A stretch of 64,000 nt of DNA from Heliomarina baculiformis (GTDB taxonomy: Bacteria > Pseudomonadota > Alphaproteobacteria > Rhodobacterales > Rhodobacteraceae): assembly GCF_019966545.1 (NCBI RefSeq), contig NZ_JAIMIC010000008.1:124001-188000 (forward strand), read 5' to 3'. Positions 9,099-17,387 of the stretch are shown piece by piece. Under the pieces are notes generated by a model. The model was not told where the DNA came from. It was given only the letters and a program-made list of their open reading frames with translations, and searched no databases. Position numbers and translations under genes: made by a program. Position 1 is the first letter of the stretch. Each line of letters begins with the position of its first letter.

Positions 9099-9797
9099 TC
9101 AGGGACGGGGCGGGATGTTCTTGCCCTTTTCCACCGCCGGACGGGCGTAGAAGCGTTCAAGATATGCGATCAGGTTGGGATGGCCCGACCAGTTCACCAC
9201 GTCCTTTGCACCGTAGAAATCCAGCGCATTGAGCCAGGGCGCGATGGCGATATCGGCGATGGAATAGTCTCCGGCCACCCAGTCCTGACCAACAAGCTGC
9301 TCTTCCAGAACGGCCAGCAGGCGTTTGGCTTCGTTTATGTAACGATCGCGCGGGCGGGGGTCTTCGATCTCGGAACCGGCGAACTTGTAAAAGAACCCAA
9401 GCTGGCCAAGCATCGGACCCAGCCCGCCCATCTGGAACATCACCCACTGGATGATCTTGGCCTTGTCCGTCGCGGAATCCCCGATCAGCTTGCCGGTCTT
9501 TTCCGCCAGATAGATCAGGATCGCGCCGCTTTCGAACAGGCCTACTGGGGCGCCGTCCGGTCCGTTCGGGTCGATGATCGCGGGGATCTTGTTGTTGGGG
9601 TTCAGCGACAGAAACGCATCGCTTTTGACATCGGCATCGGCCAGCGTGACCAGATGCGGCTCGTATTCAAGGCCCATCTCTTCCAGTGCGATAGACGCTT
9701 TTACACCATTGGGCGTGGGAAAAGAATAAAGCTGGATGATTTCCGGATTTGCGGCGGGCCATTTTGCGGTAATGGGAAATTGGGTGAGGTCAGTCAT
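9099..9797 (-). CDS. glutathione S-transferase, YfcG/Nu-class-like
   Basis: The 232-residue protein has the thioredoxin-like N-terminal domain (IIQLYSFPTPNGVKASIALEEMGL, then NPNNKIPAIIDP with the cis-Pro, and LFESGAILIYLAEKTG with the ESxAI glutathione gamma-glutamyl site) and the all-helical C-terminal domain (DYSIADIAIAPWL). The TPNG segment replaces the usual Ser/Tyr/Cys motif and matches YfcG-like enzymes, which act as disulfide-bond reductases. A palindrome at 9819-9832, 22 bases upstream of the ATG, is a likely operator. Confidence 0.87.
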   Translation of the reverse strand: MTDLTQFPITAKWPAANPEIIQLYSFPTPNGVKASIALEEMGLEYEPHLVTLADADVKSDAFLSLNPNNKIPAIIDPNGPDGAPVGLFESGAILIYLAEKTGKLIGDSATDKAKIIQWVMFQMGGLGPMLGQLGFFYKFAGSEIEDPRPRDRYINEAKRLLAVLEEQLVGQDWVAGDYSIADIAIAPWLNALDFYGAKDVVNWSGHPNLIAYLERFYARPAVEKGKNIPPRP

Positions 9798-9818
9798 GAA
9801 GGCGCTCCTGATAGCGTA

Positions 9819-9832
9819 ACCTTAGTTAAGGT
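9819..9832. promoter_or_regulatory. palindromic operator candidate upstream of the GST gene
   Basis: ACCTTAGTTAAGGT is a perfect 6-bp inverted repeat with a 2-base centre, extended by TA on both sides. It lies 22-35 bases before the GST start codon, where a repressor would block transcription. The bound protein is not identifiable here; no regulator gene is adjacent. Confidence 0.4.
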
Positions 9833-9938
9833 AATGATATTCACCCGGACGGACAGGCCCGAATGAGTGCGTTGGTGCCCGGTCCGATGTGTGAATGCGA
9901 ACAGTGGCCGCAGGGTCTTTCGATCGAGGAGCAAGGAA

Positions 9939-10370
9939 ATGATCCAGGAATTCAAGGATTTTATCGCCAAGGGCAATGTCATGGACATGGCCGTCGGCAT
10001 CATCATTGGCGCGGCCTTTACGGCGATTGTCAGTTCGCTGGTCGCCGATATCATCAACCCCTTCATCGGGTTGTTTACAGGTGGGTTCGATTTCACCGAC
10101 AAGTACATCGTGCTGGGTGGCGAAGTGCCGGAAGGCGCCAGTCTTGCCGCCGCGCGGGAATCCGGGGCGTCGATCTTCGCCTATGGCAGCTTCCTGATGG
10201 CGGTGCTTAATTTCCTGATCATCGCCTGGGTGGTCTTCCTGCTCGTCAAGATGGTGAATCGAGTCAAATCACTGGCGGAAAAGCCAGATGAGGTCGCACC
10301 CGAGGTCCATACCGGCCCGTCGGAAAAGGACATCCTGATCGAAATCCGCGACGCGCTTCAGCAGCGTTAA
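9939..10370 (+). CDS. mscL: large-conductance mechanosensitive channel
   Basis: The 143-residue protein begins [27 protein letters not shown], the conserved MscL amphipathic helix and TM1, and ends with a cytoplasmic helix ([14 protein letters not shown]). It opens under membrane tension to release solutes on osmotic downshock. I chose the ATG at 9939, preceded by GAGGAGCAAGGAA, over the open frame starting at 9867, because the family always begins at this point. Confidence 0.95.
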   Translation: MIQEFKDFIAKGNVMDMAVGIIIGAAFTAIVSSLVADIINPFIGLFTGGFDFTDKYIVLGGEVPEGASLAAARESGASIFAYGSFLMAVLNFLIIAWVVFLLVKMVNRVKSLAEKPDEVAPEVHTGPSEKDILIEIRDALQQR

Positions 10371-10389
10371 CCGAACCGTCTGAACAAGG

Positions 10390-10419
10390 GCGTTATCCGC
10401 GGGGTCCTGCGGATAACGC
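10390..10419. terminator. bidirectional hairpin between mscL and ald
   Basis: GCGTTATCCGC and GCGGATAACGC form a perfect 11-bp stem with an 8-base loop in the 63-base gap between two convergent genes. There is no long T run on either side, so termination efficiency is uncertain. Confidence 0.5.
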
Positions 10420-10433
10420 GCCATATCAAGCGG

Positions 10434-11555
10434 TTAAGCCGCTTTGACAACCAGCTGGGGCGAGGTCACATCGATCCCCAGCGCCTTGCCCACGGCGAAA
10501 TAGGTCAGCTTGCCCGCGTGGACGTTCAGACCGTTCAGCAGGTGCGGATCGTCGGCGCAGGCCTGTTTCCATCCCTTGTCAGCCAGCGCCAGCAGAAAGG
10601 GCATGGTGGCGTTGCCAAGCGCGATGGTCGAGGTGCGTGCCACGGCGCCGGGCATGTTCGCGACACAGTAGTGCATGATGCCGTCGACCTCGTAGATCGG
10701 GTCCTGATGCGTGGTTGCGCGCGATGTCTCAAAGCAGCCGCCCTGATCGATGGCGACGTCGACGATGGCCGCACCGGGCTTCATGGTGGAAAGCTGCGCT
10801 TTGGTCACGAGTTTCGGCGCGGCGGCACCGGGGATCAGCACCGCGCCGATCACCATGTCGGCCTCGGCGACCAGTTCGGCTGTATTGCCCGCACTGGCGT
10901 AGGAGGTCTTGAATTGCCCGCCGAACACGTCGTCGAGATAGCGGATACGGGGTAGGGAGCGGTCGAGCACGGTGACATCCGCGCCCATGCCAGCAGCGAT
11001 CCGTGCGGCATGGGTGCCGACTACGCCACCGCCGATCACGGCCACCTTGGCCGGGCCGACGCCGGGCACTCCGCCCATCAACACGCCACGTCCGCCGTTG
11101 GCCTTTTGCAGGGTCCATGCACCGACCTGCGGCGCAAGGCGGCCCGCGACCTCGGACATCGGCGCCAGAAGGGGCAGCCCGCCCGCCGCGTCGGTCACGG
11201 TTTCATAGGCGATGGCGGTGACGCCCGAGGCAATCAGGTCATGGGTCTGGGCCGGATCGGGCGCAAGATGGAGATAGGTGAACAGCAACTGGCCCTCGCG
11301 CAGCATCTTGCGCTCGACCGGCTGGGGTTCCTTGACCTTGACGATCATCTCGGCGCTCGCAAAGATTTCTTCCGCTGTTGCAACAACTTGCGCGCCCGCC
11401 TCTATATAGGCGGCATCCTCGAAACCGGCACCTGAGCCAGCGTTCTTCTCGATCATGACGCTGTGGCCATGCGCAACCGCTTCCCGGACCGCGTTGGGTG
11501 TCATGCCGACGCGAAATTCCTGCGGCTTGATCTCTTTGGGGCAACCGATCTTCAT
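10434..11555 (-). CDS. ald: alanine dehydrogenase
   Basis: The 373-residue protein begins [20 protein letters not shown] and is full length. It has the substrate-site Lys/His segments ([19 protein letters not shown]) and a Rossmann NAD-binding motif ([28 protein letters not shown]). It interconverts L-alanine and pyruvate plus ammonia with NAD(H). An Lrp/AsnC regulator is divergently transcribed 138 bases upstream, the usual ald-aldR arrangement, so ald is probably alanine-inducible. Confidence 0.96.
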   Translation of the reverse strand: MKIGCPKEIKPQEFRVGMTPNAVREAVAHGHSVMIEKNAGSGAGFEDAAYIEAGAQVVATAEEIFASAEMIVKVKEPQPVERKMLREGQLLFTYLHLAPDPAQTHDLIASGVTAIAYETVTDAAGGLPLLAPMSEVAGRLAPQVGAWTLQKANGGRGVLMGGVPGVGPAKVAVIGGGVVGTHAARIAAGMGADVTVLDRSLPRIRYLDDVFGGQFKTSYASAGNTAELVAEADMVIGAVLIPGAAAPKLVTKAQLSTMKPGAAIVDVAIDQGGCFETSRATTHQDPIYEVDGIMHYCVANMPGAVARTSTIALGNATMPFLLALADKGWKQACADDPHLLNGLNVHAGKLTYFAVGKALGIDVTSPQLVVKAA

Positions 11556-11610
11556 GTTCTGACCTCCCTTGTGTAAATGTACCGATTATGCGCTTCCCAT
11601 CTTGCAAAAT

Positions 11611-11666
11611 CTGTGAGAATTCTGGGCGCTCAGCGGGGTTTTTGTCGAAGACTCTGCGAATTTTGG
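11611..11666. promoter_or_regulatory. candidate Lrp/AsnC sites in the ald-regulator gap
   Basis: Two related elements, CTGTGAGAATTCTGG (11611-11625) and CTCTGCGAATTTTGG (11652-11666), are direct repeats 41 bases apart, about four helical turns. Lrp-family octamers wrap DNA at such phased sites. They lie midway between the two divergent start codons. Confidence 0.4.
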
Positions 11667-11693
11667 ATCTCTTTACGCAAGGGAATTGCGCGG

Positions 11694-12152
11694 ATGGAGC
11701 TGGACGCAACCGATCGGCGGATACTTGCAGCCCTGCAGGTCAAGGGGCGGCTGTCGAACGCGGATCTGTCCGAAAAGGTGAACCTGTCGCCCTCGGCCTG
11801 CCATCGCCGGGTGCAGCGGCTTGAGGCCGAAGGGTTCATTCGCAGCTATGTCGCCCTGCTGGATCCGCGTCGGCTGGGTATGTCTACAACTGTCATCGTC
11901 GAGATCAAGCTGCAGAGCCAGTCGGACGAGGTTCTGGATGCCTTTGAAAAGGCGGTACGGCGGATTCCGGATGTACTGGAATGTCACCTGATGGCGGGGA
12001 CGGCGGATTACATCCTCAAGATCGTTGCCGAGGATACCGAGGATTTCGCCCGAATCCACCGCCAGCATCTAAGCCGCCTGCCAGGCGTGTCACAGATGCA
12101 GTCGAGCTTTGCCCTGCGGACAGTTCTGCAGACCACGGCTTTGCCGGTATAA
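11694..12152 (+). CDS. Lrp/AsnC family regulator, probable ald regulator
   Basis: The 152-residue protein starts at the ATG at 11694 (MELDATDRRILAALQVKGRLSNADLSEKV in pieces), the canonical AsnC N-terminus. An HTH spans about residues 20-45 (LSPSACHRRVQRLEAEGFI) and a RAM/ligand domain about 65-140 (GTADYILKIVAEDTEDFARIH). It should bind an amino acid, most likely alanine, and control the divergent ald gene. The longer open frame back to 11577 would add residues not found in the family. Confidence 0.9.
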   Translation: MELDATDRRILAALQVKGRLSNADLSEKVNLSPSACHRRVQRLEAEGFIRSYVALLDPRRLGMSTTVIVEIKLQSQSDEVLDAFEKAVRRIPDVLECHLMAGTADYILKIVAEDTEDFARIHRQHLSRLPGVSQMQSSFALRTVLQTTALPV

Positions 12153-12218
12153 GAGGCAAAACAGGGGGGGTGAAAGCCGTACACCCCCTGTACACCGTTT
12201 GTATGACTTTTGCCGCGA

Positions 12219-12815
12219 TCAGTGCCGCAGACCCAGATAGAGCGATCCCACAAGCAATAGGGCCATGACGATGTTGAAGGTGCGCAGCCGGGCGGGTTTC
12301 GACAACCAGCGCTGCACCATCGTACCGGCGAACACCCAGAATGTGAGCGAAGGCAGGGTGACCGCGACAAAGGCTGTGGCGACGATCAGCACGGCCGAGA
12401 GGGTGTGTTCCGGCGCATAGAGGGTGATGGCCGTGGTGCCCATCGCCCAGGCCTTTGGGTTGACCCATTGAAAGGCGCTTGCCTGCAGAAAGCTGAACGG
12501 TTTTCCCACGTCGCCGCCCGCCTGCGGCGGAGCGGCAGTGGCGATCTTCCAGGCCAGCCAGAGCAGATAGGTGACCGAGGCCACGGTGAGGATGGTGTTG
12601 AGGATCGGAAAGGTTTCGAATAGCGCCATTAGGCCAAGTCCCACCAGCACAATCATCACGGCGAACCCGATGCCGATGCCGAACATATGCGGCAGGGTGC
12701 GGCGAACTCCAAAATTCGCGCCCGAGGACATGACCATGATATTGTTCGGCCCTGGCGAAGCGGCGGCGACAAAAGCAAAGCCAATCAGGGCGGGGAATTC
12801 GGCAAAGCTGGGCAT
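12219..12815 (-). CDS. LysE/RhtB family amino-acid exporter
   Basis: The 198-residue protein has the family hallmark ASPGPNNIMVMSSGANFGVRR in two pieces near residues 19-40 and a conserved WVNPKAW in the middle, with six predicted membrane helices. The family exports amino acids such as lysine, homoserine or threonine; the exact substrate is unknown. Its nearness to ald and the AsnC regulator fits amino-acid homeostasis, but it has its own promoter region. Confidence 0.88.
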   Translation of the reverse strand: MPSFAEFPALIGFAFVAAASPGPNNIMVMSSGANFGVRRTLPHMFGIGIGFAVMIVLVGLGLMALFETFPILNTILTVASVTYLLWLAWKIATAAPPQAGGDVGKPFSFLQASAFQWVNPKAWAMGTTAITLYAPEHTLSAVLIVATAFVAVTLPSLTFWVFAGTMVQRWLSKPARLRTFNIVMALLLVGSLYLGLRH

Positions 12816-13001
12816 GGGAACCTTCCATGGCTGGGTTCGGAAAGACTAACCGTCGCCGAGGGCGTCCTGCAACGGCTCATACCCCCTTGCGTGCGGCTAT
12901 TTCGTGATGTGCCCCATCAGGTGCGGCGATGAAAGGAGCTGCACAATCGCGCTTGCGGTTCCGGGTTTGCTGCCCGACAAATGAGCCAAGGGGAGAGAGA
13001 T

Positions 13002-14585
13002 ATGGAATTCGACTACATCATCGTCGGGGCCGGCAGCGCGGGCTGCGTTCTGGCCAATCGACTGAGCCGCGCCGGTCATCGGACCCTGCTGCTCGAGGCG
13101 GGAGGGCGCGATAATTACCACTGGATCCATATCCCGATGGGGTATCTCTATTGCATCGGCAACCCGCGCACCGACTGGATGTATCGCACCGCCGAAGAGG
13201 GCGGTCTGAACGGTCGCTCGCTGCTTTATCCGCGCGGCAAGGTGCTGGGCGGATGTTCCTCGATCAACGGGATGCTCTACCTGCGCGGACAGGCGGCGGA
13301 TTACGATGGCTGGCGGCAGCAGGGCAATCCAGGATGGGGCTGGGACGATGTGCTGCCCCTGTTCAAGCGGCTCGAAGATTACGTCGACGGCCCGGATGAC
13401 ATGCACGGGGCAGGCGGCGAGTGGCGGGTCGATAACCAGCGGCTGCGTTGGGATCTGCTGGATGATTGGATGGCGGCGGCCGAAGCCGAAGGCCTGCCCC
13501 GGACGAGCGATTTCAACCGGGGCAATAACGAGGGTGTCGGCTATTTCCGGGTTAACCAGCGTAAGGGCTGGAGGCTGAACACGGCGCGTGCCTTTTTGAA
13601 AGCGGCGCCGAAAGATCTGCTGAAGGTCGAGACCAACGCCCATACCACGCGGATCTTGCTCGAAGAGGGCAAGGCCGTCGGCGTCGAATATCGCCAGAAC
13701 GGCGCGCTCCAACAGGCGCGGGCGCGGGCCGAGGTGATCCTGTCGGCAGGCGCGGTGAATTCGCCGCAGATCCTGCAACTGTCCGGGCTGGGGCCGGGGC
13801 CTCTTTTGCAGGAACACGGGATCGAGGTGCAGCGCGACATGGCGGGGATCGGTGCGAACCTGCAGGACCATCTGCAACTGCGCTGTGCCTGGCGGCTGAA
13901 GGATGCGCTGACGTTGAACACGATGGCGGCGACGCTATTTGGCAAGGCCAAGATCGGGCTGGAATACATGCTGCGCCGGGGCGGGCCAATGTCGATGGCG
14001 CCCAGTCAGCTTGGCGCGTTTTCCAAGTCGCGCCCGGATCTTGAGACGCCCGATCTGGAATACCACGTGCAGCCGCTCTCGCTTGAGGCGTTCGGCCAGC
14101 CTTTGCACGATTACCCGGCGATTACGGCGAGTGTCTGCAACCTGCGCCCGGAAAGCCGGGGCAGCGTTAAGATCGCCTCGCCCAACCCCGAGGACGCACC
14201 GGTGATAGCACCCAATTACCTCTCGACTGAAGGCGACCGCACGGTGGCCGTCGCGGCGATCAAGCAGGCGCGGCGGATCATGGCGCAGGGGCCGATGGCG
14301 AAATATGCGCCCGAAGAGATGAAGCCGGGAATGTCGATTGAGACCGATGCGGATCTAGCGCGGGCGGCGGGCGACATCGGGACGACGATCTTTCACCCGG
14401 TGGGCACGGTGCGGATGGGCGCGGGCGAGGAGGCACCGCTTGATCCGCAATTGCGTCTGCGCGGGGTAGCAGGGTTGCGCGTGGTTGATGCCTCGATCAT
14501 GCCGACGATTACCAGCGGCAATACCAACTCGCCCACGATCATGATCGCGGAGAAGGCGAGCGAGATGATCCTGGCTGCACGGTAG
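13002..14585 (+). CDS. GMC family FAD-dependent oxidoreductase (choline dehydrogenase-like)
   Basis: The 527-residue protein has the N-terminal FAD-binding GAGSAGCVLANRLS motif, the GMC signature GGCSSINGMLYLRGQ, the second signature GAVNSPQILQLSGLGP, and the C-terminal active-site region HPVGTVRMG with DASIMPTITSGNTNSPTIMI in pieces. It oxidises a primary or secondary alcohol; no bet genes are nearby, so choline is not established. I chose the ATG at 13002, after GGGGAGAGAG, instead of the longer frame from 12981. Confidence 0.9.
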   Translation: MEFDYIIVGAGSAGCVLANRLSRAGHRTLLLEAGGRDNYHWIHIPMGYLYCIGNPRTDWMYRTAEEGGLNGRSLLYPRGKVLGGCSSINGMLYLRGQAADYDGWRQQGNPGWGWDDVLPLFKRLEDYVDGPDDMHGAGGEWRVDNQRLRWDLLDDWMAAAEAEGLPRTSDFNRGNNEGVGYFRVNQRKGWRLNTARAFLKAAPKDLLKVETNAHTTRILLEEGKAVGVEYRQNGALQQARARAEVILSAGAVNSPQILQLSGLGPGPLLQEHGIEVQRDMAGIGANLQDHLQLRCAWRLKDALTLNTMAATLFGKAKIGLEYMLRRGGPMSMAPSQLGAFSKSRPDLETPDLEYHVQPLSLEAFGQPLHDYPAITASVCNLRPESRGSVKIASPNPEDAPVIAPNYLSTEGDRTVAVAAIKQARRIMAQGPMAKYAPEEMKPGMSIETDADLARAAGDIGTTIFHPVGTVRMGAGEEAPLDPQLRLRGVAGLRVVDASIMPTITSGNTNSPTIMIAEKASEMILAAR

Positions 14586-14655
14586 GGGGTATACCTTGCA
14601 ATCGTCCCGCTCTGGGCGTCATCCTGCACCTGCGCAGCCAGCTTTGGAGGGCATC

Positions 14656-15343
14656 ATGCATATCGGTCTGGTAGGTGGAATCGGCGTCGCGGCCAGCGTG
14701 GTTTACTATCAGCGACTTGCGGCGGCGATGGAGGCTAAGGGAGCAAAGCTACGCATGACCCTGTCACGGGGATATCCATACGCTGATCAAGAACAACCTT
14801 GCCGATATCCGCGCGCCGCAGGCCCGCATCTTTGCCGATCAGATCGCCGAGCTGAAAAGTGCGGGGGCCGAAGTGGCCGCGCTGACCTCGCTTGGCGCAC
14901 ATTACTGTTTTGACGAACTGGTGGCGATTTCGCCTTTGCCGCTGGTCTCGGCGGTGACGCCGCTCGACAGGTATTTTGTCGAGAACGGCATCCGGCGGGT
15001 CGGATTGCTGGGGACGCGGGTCGTGATGCGGACACGCCTGTATGGGCAGCTTGACCAGACAGAGGCGGTGGCGCTGGATGCAGAGATCGAAACGCTGGGG
15101 CAGAGCTATCAGGAGGTGGCCGTCGCCGGGACATGCACGCCTGCGCAACGAAAGATGTTTCTGGATGCAGGCCGGCGGATGGTCGAGGAGCAGGGGGCCG
15201 AGGCAATCGTGCTAGCAGGCACAGACCTCAATCTTGCATTTGACGGGCAGGACCCGGGCTATCCGGTCATCGACTCGCTGGATGTGCATGTGGCGCTGCT
15301 GGCGCGCATCGCCGCCGGGGAGGTCGATCCGGCGGACCTTTGA
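14656..15343 (+). pseudogene. aspartate/glutamate racemase family gene, frameshifted
   Basis: The N-terminal part (from ATG 14656: MHIGLVGGIGVAASVVYYQRLA) reads in one frame to LRMTL at about 14762, after which the product becomes nonsense (SRGYPYADQ). The remainder of the enzyme continues in another frame as HGDIHTLIKNNLADIRAPQ and on through AALTSLGAHYCFDELV to the stop at 15343. The break is at CTGTCACGGGG (14761-14771), where two bases seem lost (or one gained) relative to a CTG-GTN-CAC reading. The second catalytic Cys region is also unusual (AGTDLNL). It is either a recent pseudogene or an assembly error. Confidence 0.8.
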
Positions 15344-15366
15344 AACACGCAGAACCCTTTGGCGTA

Positions 15367-15380
15367 CTGACTCAGGTCAA
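15367..15380. promoter_or_regulatory. weak FNR-type box
   Basis: CTGACTCAGGTCAA is one base away from the TTGAC-N4-GTCAA palindrome seen in front of ccoG. It lies about 58-71 bases before the STAS gene start, a sensible place for an activator. A single weak match is not conclusive. Confidence 0.3.
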
Positions 15381-15437
15381 AGCCGAGTCACATCCGGTGT
15401 GGTAAGGTTCCAGCATGGTTTGTGGGAGGTCTGAGAC

Positions 15438-16163
15438 ATGATTGAACTGGAAGAAATGGCGCGTGACGGCATGCTGGAAATCCGCATGAGTGGCGCGATC
15501 ACGGACGAGGATTATCGGGAGGTTCTGGTTCCGGCCATCGACAAGGCGATAGAGGATTCGGAACGCGTTCGGGTGTTAGTCGAACTTGAGAGCGATATCA
15601 GCGATTTCACCCTTGGTGCGATGATGGATGATGCGCGGATGGGGCTGAAACACTGGCGCGGCTTTGACCGCTGCGCGGTGGTGACCGGGTCGGATGCGAT
15701 GCGCCGTGTGGTCAAGGCGTTCTGGGTATTCATGCCCTGCCCGGTTAAGGTCTTTGCCCCGGAGGAGATCGACGAGGCGCGGCGCTGGCTGTCTGAATCG
15801 CTGGGGTCGATCCACCAGACCGATCTGGGCAATGGCGTGCTGCATGTCCAGTTGCTCGGGCAGCTCGATGCAGCAGTCTATGCCGAGGAAAGCGCGGATC
15901 TGGATGCGTTCATCCGCAAGAACGACAGGTTCCGGATGCTGCTGGACATTCGCGAGTTCGACGGCTGGCAGGGGCTGGGCGCCATCGGCGAACATCTGAA
16001 GCTGGTCCGCAACCATGCCGGGCTGGTCGAGCGGGCCGCGATTGTCGGGGATGCGGGCTGGCAGCGCTTGGCGGCAGAGGTCGGCAAGCGGGTTTTGTCG
16101 GGTGAGGTCAGATATTTTCCCGGCGCAGAGATCGAGGCTGCGAAGAGTTGGCTTGCGGCTTGA
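15438..16163 (+). CDS. tandem STAS/SpoIIAA-like protein
   Basis: The 241-residue protein contains two copies of an about 120-residue SpoIIAA-like (STAS/SEC14-type) domain: residues 1-118 (MLEIRMSGAITDEDYREVL to FAPEEIDEARRWLSES) and 124-241 (VLHVQLLGQLDAAVYAEESADL to FPGAEIEAAKSWLAA). Neither has a clear phosphorylatable Ser in the anti-sigma-antagonist position. Single-domain relatives are common; a two-domain version is less so. Function unknown. GGGAGG precedes the ATG. Confidence 0.75.
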   Translation: MIELEEMARDGMLEIRMSGAITDEDYREVLVPAIDKAIEDSERVRVLVELESDISDFTLGAMMDDARMGLKHWRGFDRCAVVTGSDAMRRVVKAFWVFMPCPVKVFAPEEIDEARRWLSESLGSIHQTDLGNGVLHVQLLGQLDAAVYAEESADLDAFIRKNDRFRMLLDIREFDGWQGLGAIGEHLKLVRNHAGLVERAAIVGDAGWQRLAAEVGKRVLSGEVRYFPGAEIEAAKSWLAA

Positions 16164-16192
16164 GCTGAGCCTAGAAACGTGAACCCCAGAAA

Positions 16193-16226
16193 AGCAAAAC
16201 CCCCGCGGTTTCCACCTCGGGGGTCG
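16193..16226 (-). terminator. intrinsic terminator of rpsU
   Basis: Read on the minus strand, ACCCCCGAGG and CCGCGGGGGT pair around a short loop and are followed by TTTGCTTTT. It lies 33 bases past the rpsU stop codon and could also stop read-through from the convergent STAS gene. Confidence 0.8.
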
Positions 16227-16258
16227 CTCATTCCGTTCGGAATGCTGCGGCGGGCGAC

Positions 16259-16465
16259 TTACATCATCCCTTCGCGCTGTGCTTTTTTCCGTGCCAGTTT
16301 CCGGGCGCGGCGGATCGCTTCGGCTTTCTCGCGCGCTTTTTTCTCGGACGGCTTCTCGAAATGTTGCTTGAGCTTCATTTCACGGAAAACGCCTTCACGC
16401 TGCAGCTTTTTCTTCAGAGCGCGGAGCGCCTGATCGACATTGTTGTCGCGAACACTAACCTGCAT
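16259..16465 (-). CDS. rpsU: 30S ribosomal protein bS21
   Basis: The 68-residue basic protein begins [25 protein letters not shown] and ends with the [20 protein letters not shown] helix typical of alphaproteobacterial S21. It binds near the anti-Shine-Dalgarno end of 16S rRNA and aids initiation. It is a single-gene unit with its own terminator. Confidence 0.96.
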   Translation of the reverse strand: MQVSVRDNNVDQALRALKKKLQREGVFREMKLKQHFEKPSEKKAREKAEAIRRARKLARKKAQREGMM

Positions 16466-16581
16466 GTGGTTGTCACCACCTTTCTAAGTTAAAGTTGCAA
16501 GAGATTGCAGGAAGTGGCCCTATAGCAAGACCGGGCTATCTTGTCCAGTCAGACAGGATTTTTAGCGACGGGAGTGTCCGA

Positions 16582-17274
16582 ATGACCGATGCAGAGAGTG
16601 ATCCACGGGAAAAACTGCTGGATGCGGCGCTGAACCATGTGCCGTTCGATGGCTGGAGCGATGCCACGTTCCGTGCGGCAATCGCCGATTCGGAGATTGA
16701 GCCTGCGCTTGCGAAATCGTTGTTTCCGCGCGGCGCGGTAGATCTGGCGCTGGCCTATCATGCGCGCGGTGACGCGGCGATGCTGGCCAAGATCGAAGCC
16801 GCCGACATGGAGGCGATGCGCTTTCGCGACCGGATCGCGGCGGCGGTGCGGTTCCGCCTGGAAGTGGCTGACCGTGAGCTGGTGCGCCGGGGCACGACGC
16901 TGTTCGCGCTGCCGCAGCACGCGGCGGACGGGACCAAGGCGATCTGGGGCACGGCGGACGCGATCTGGACCGCGCTGGGCGATACCTCGGAAGATGCGAA
17001 CTGGTATACCAAGCGGGCGACGCTTTCGGCCGTCTATTCGGCGACGGCGCTGTACTGGCTGGGCGATGACAGCGAGGGCAGTCGCGCGACCTGGGAGTTT
17101 CTTGACCGGCGTATCGAGAACGTCATGACCATTGAAAAGATCAAGGCCGACGTGAACCGGAACCCGCTGCTGAAACCGCTGATGATGGGGCCGAACTGGG
17201 TGATGAGCCAGATCAAAGCGCCGGGGAAACATCGGATGCAGGGCTTTCCGGGGTCGACGACTCCGCGTGGCTGA
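16582..17274 (+). CDS. COQ9 family ubiquinone biosynthesis protein
   Basis: The 230-residue protein starts at ATG 16582 (MTDAESDPREKLLDAALNHVPFDGWSD in pieces). It has a TetR-like helical N-terminus and the COQ9 C-terminal domain with WGTADAIWTALGDTSEDANWYTKR and YSATALYWLGD segments. COQ9 is a lipid-binding helper that presents substrate to the Coq7 hydroxylase; alphaproteobacteria are the main bacterial group that has it. An upstream in-frame ATG (16495) is less likely. A quinone oxidoreductase gene follows. Confidence 0.9.
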   Translation: MTDAESDPREKLLDAALNHVPFDGWSDATFRAAIADSEIEPALAKSLFPRGAVDLALAYHARGDAAMLAKIEAADMEAMRFRDRIAAAVRFRLEVADRELVRRGTTLFALPQHAADGTKAIWGTADAIWTALGDTSEDANWYTKRATLSAVYSATALYWLGDDSEGSRATWEFLDRRIENVMTIEKIKADVNRNPLLKPLMMGPNWVMSQIKAPGKHRMQGFPGSTTPRG

Positions 17275-17387
17275 GGCGTTCGAATCATCTTCTTGAAATG
17301 TGTGTAAAAGTCAGGTTTCCTAGGAGGAGCCGAGACTTAGGCGCGATTTCCGATGACGGGGATGCGCAGGAAAGGATAGCCAAAGCC

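Noticed and set aside
13002-14585. GMC gene as betA (choline dehydrogenase of betaine synthesis)
   Set aside because: No betB, betI or choline transporter is adjacent, and many Rhodobacteraceae GMC paralogues have other alcohol substrates, so only the family is named.
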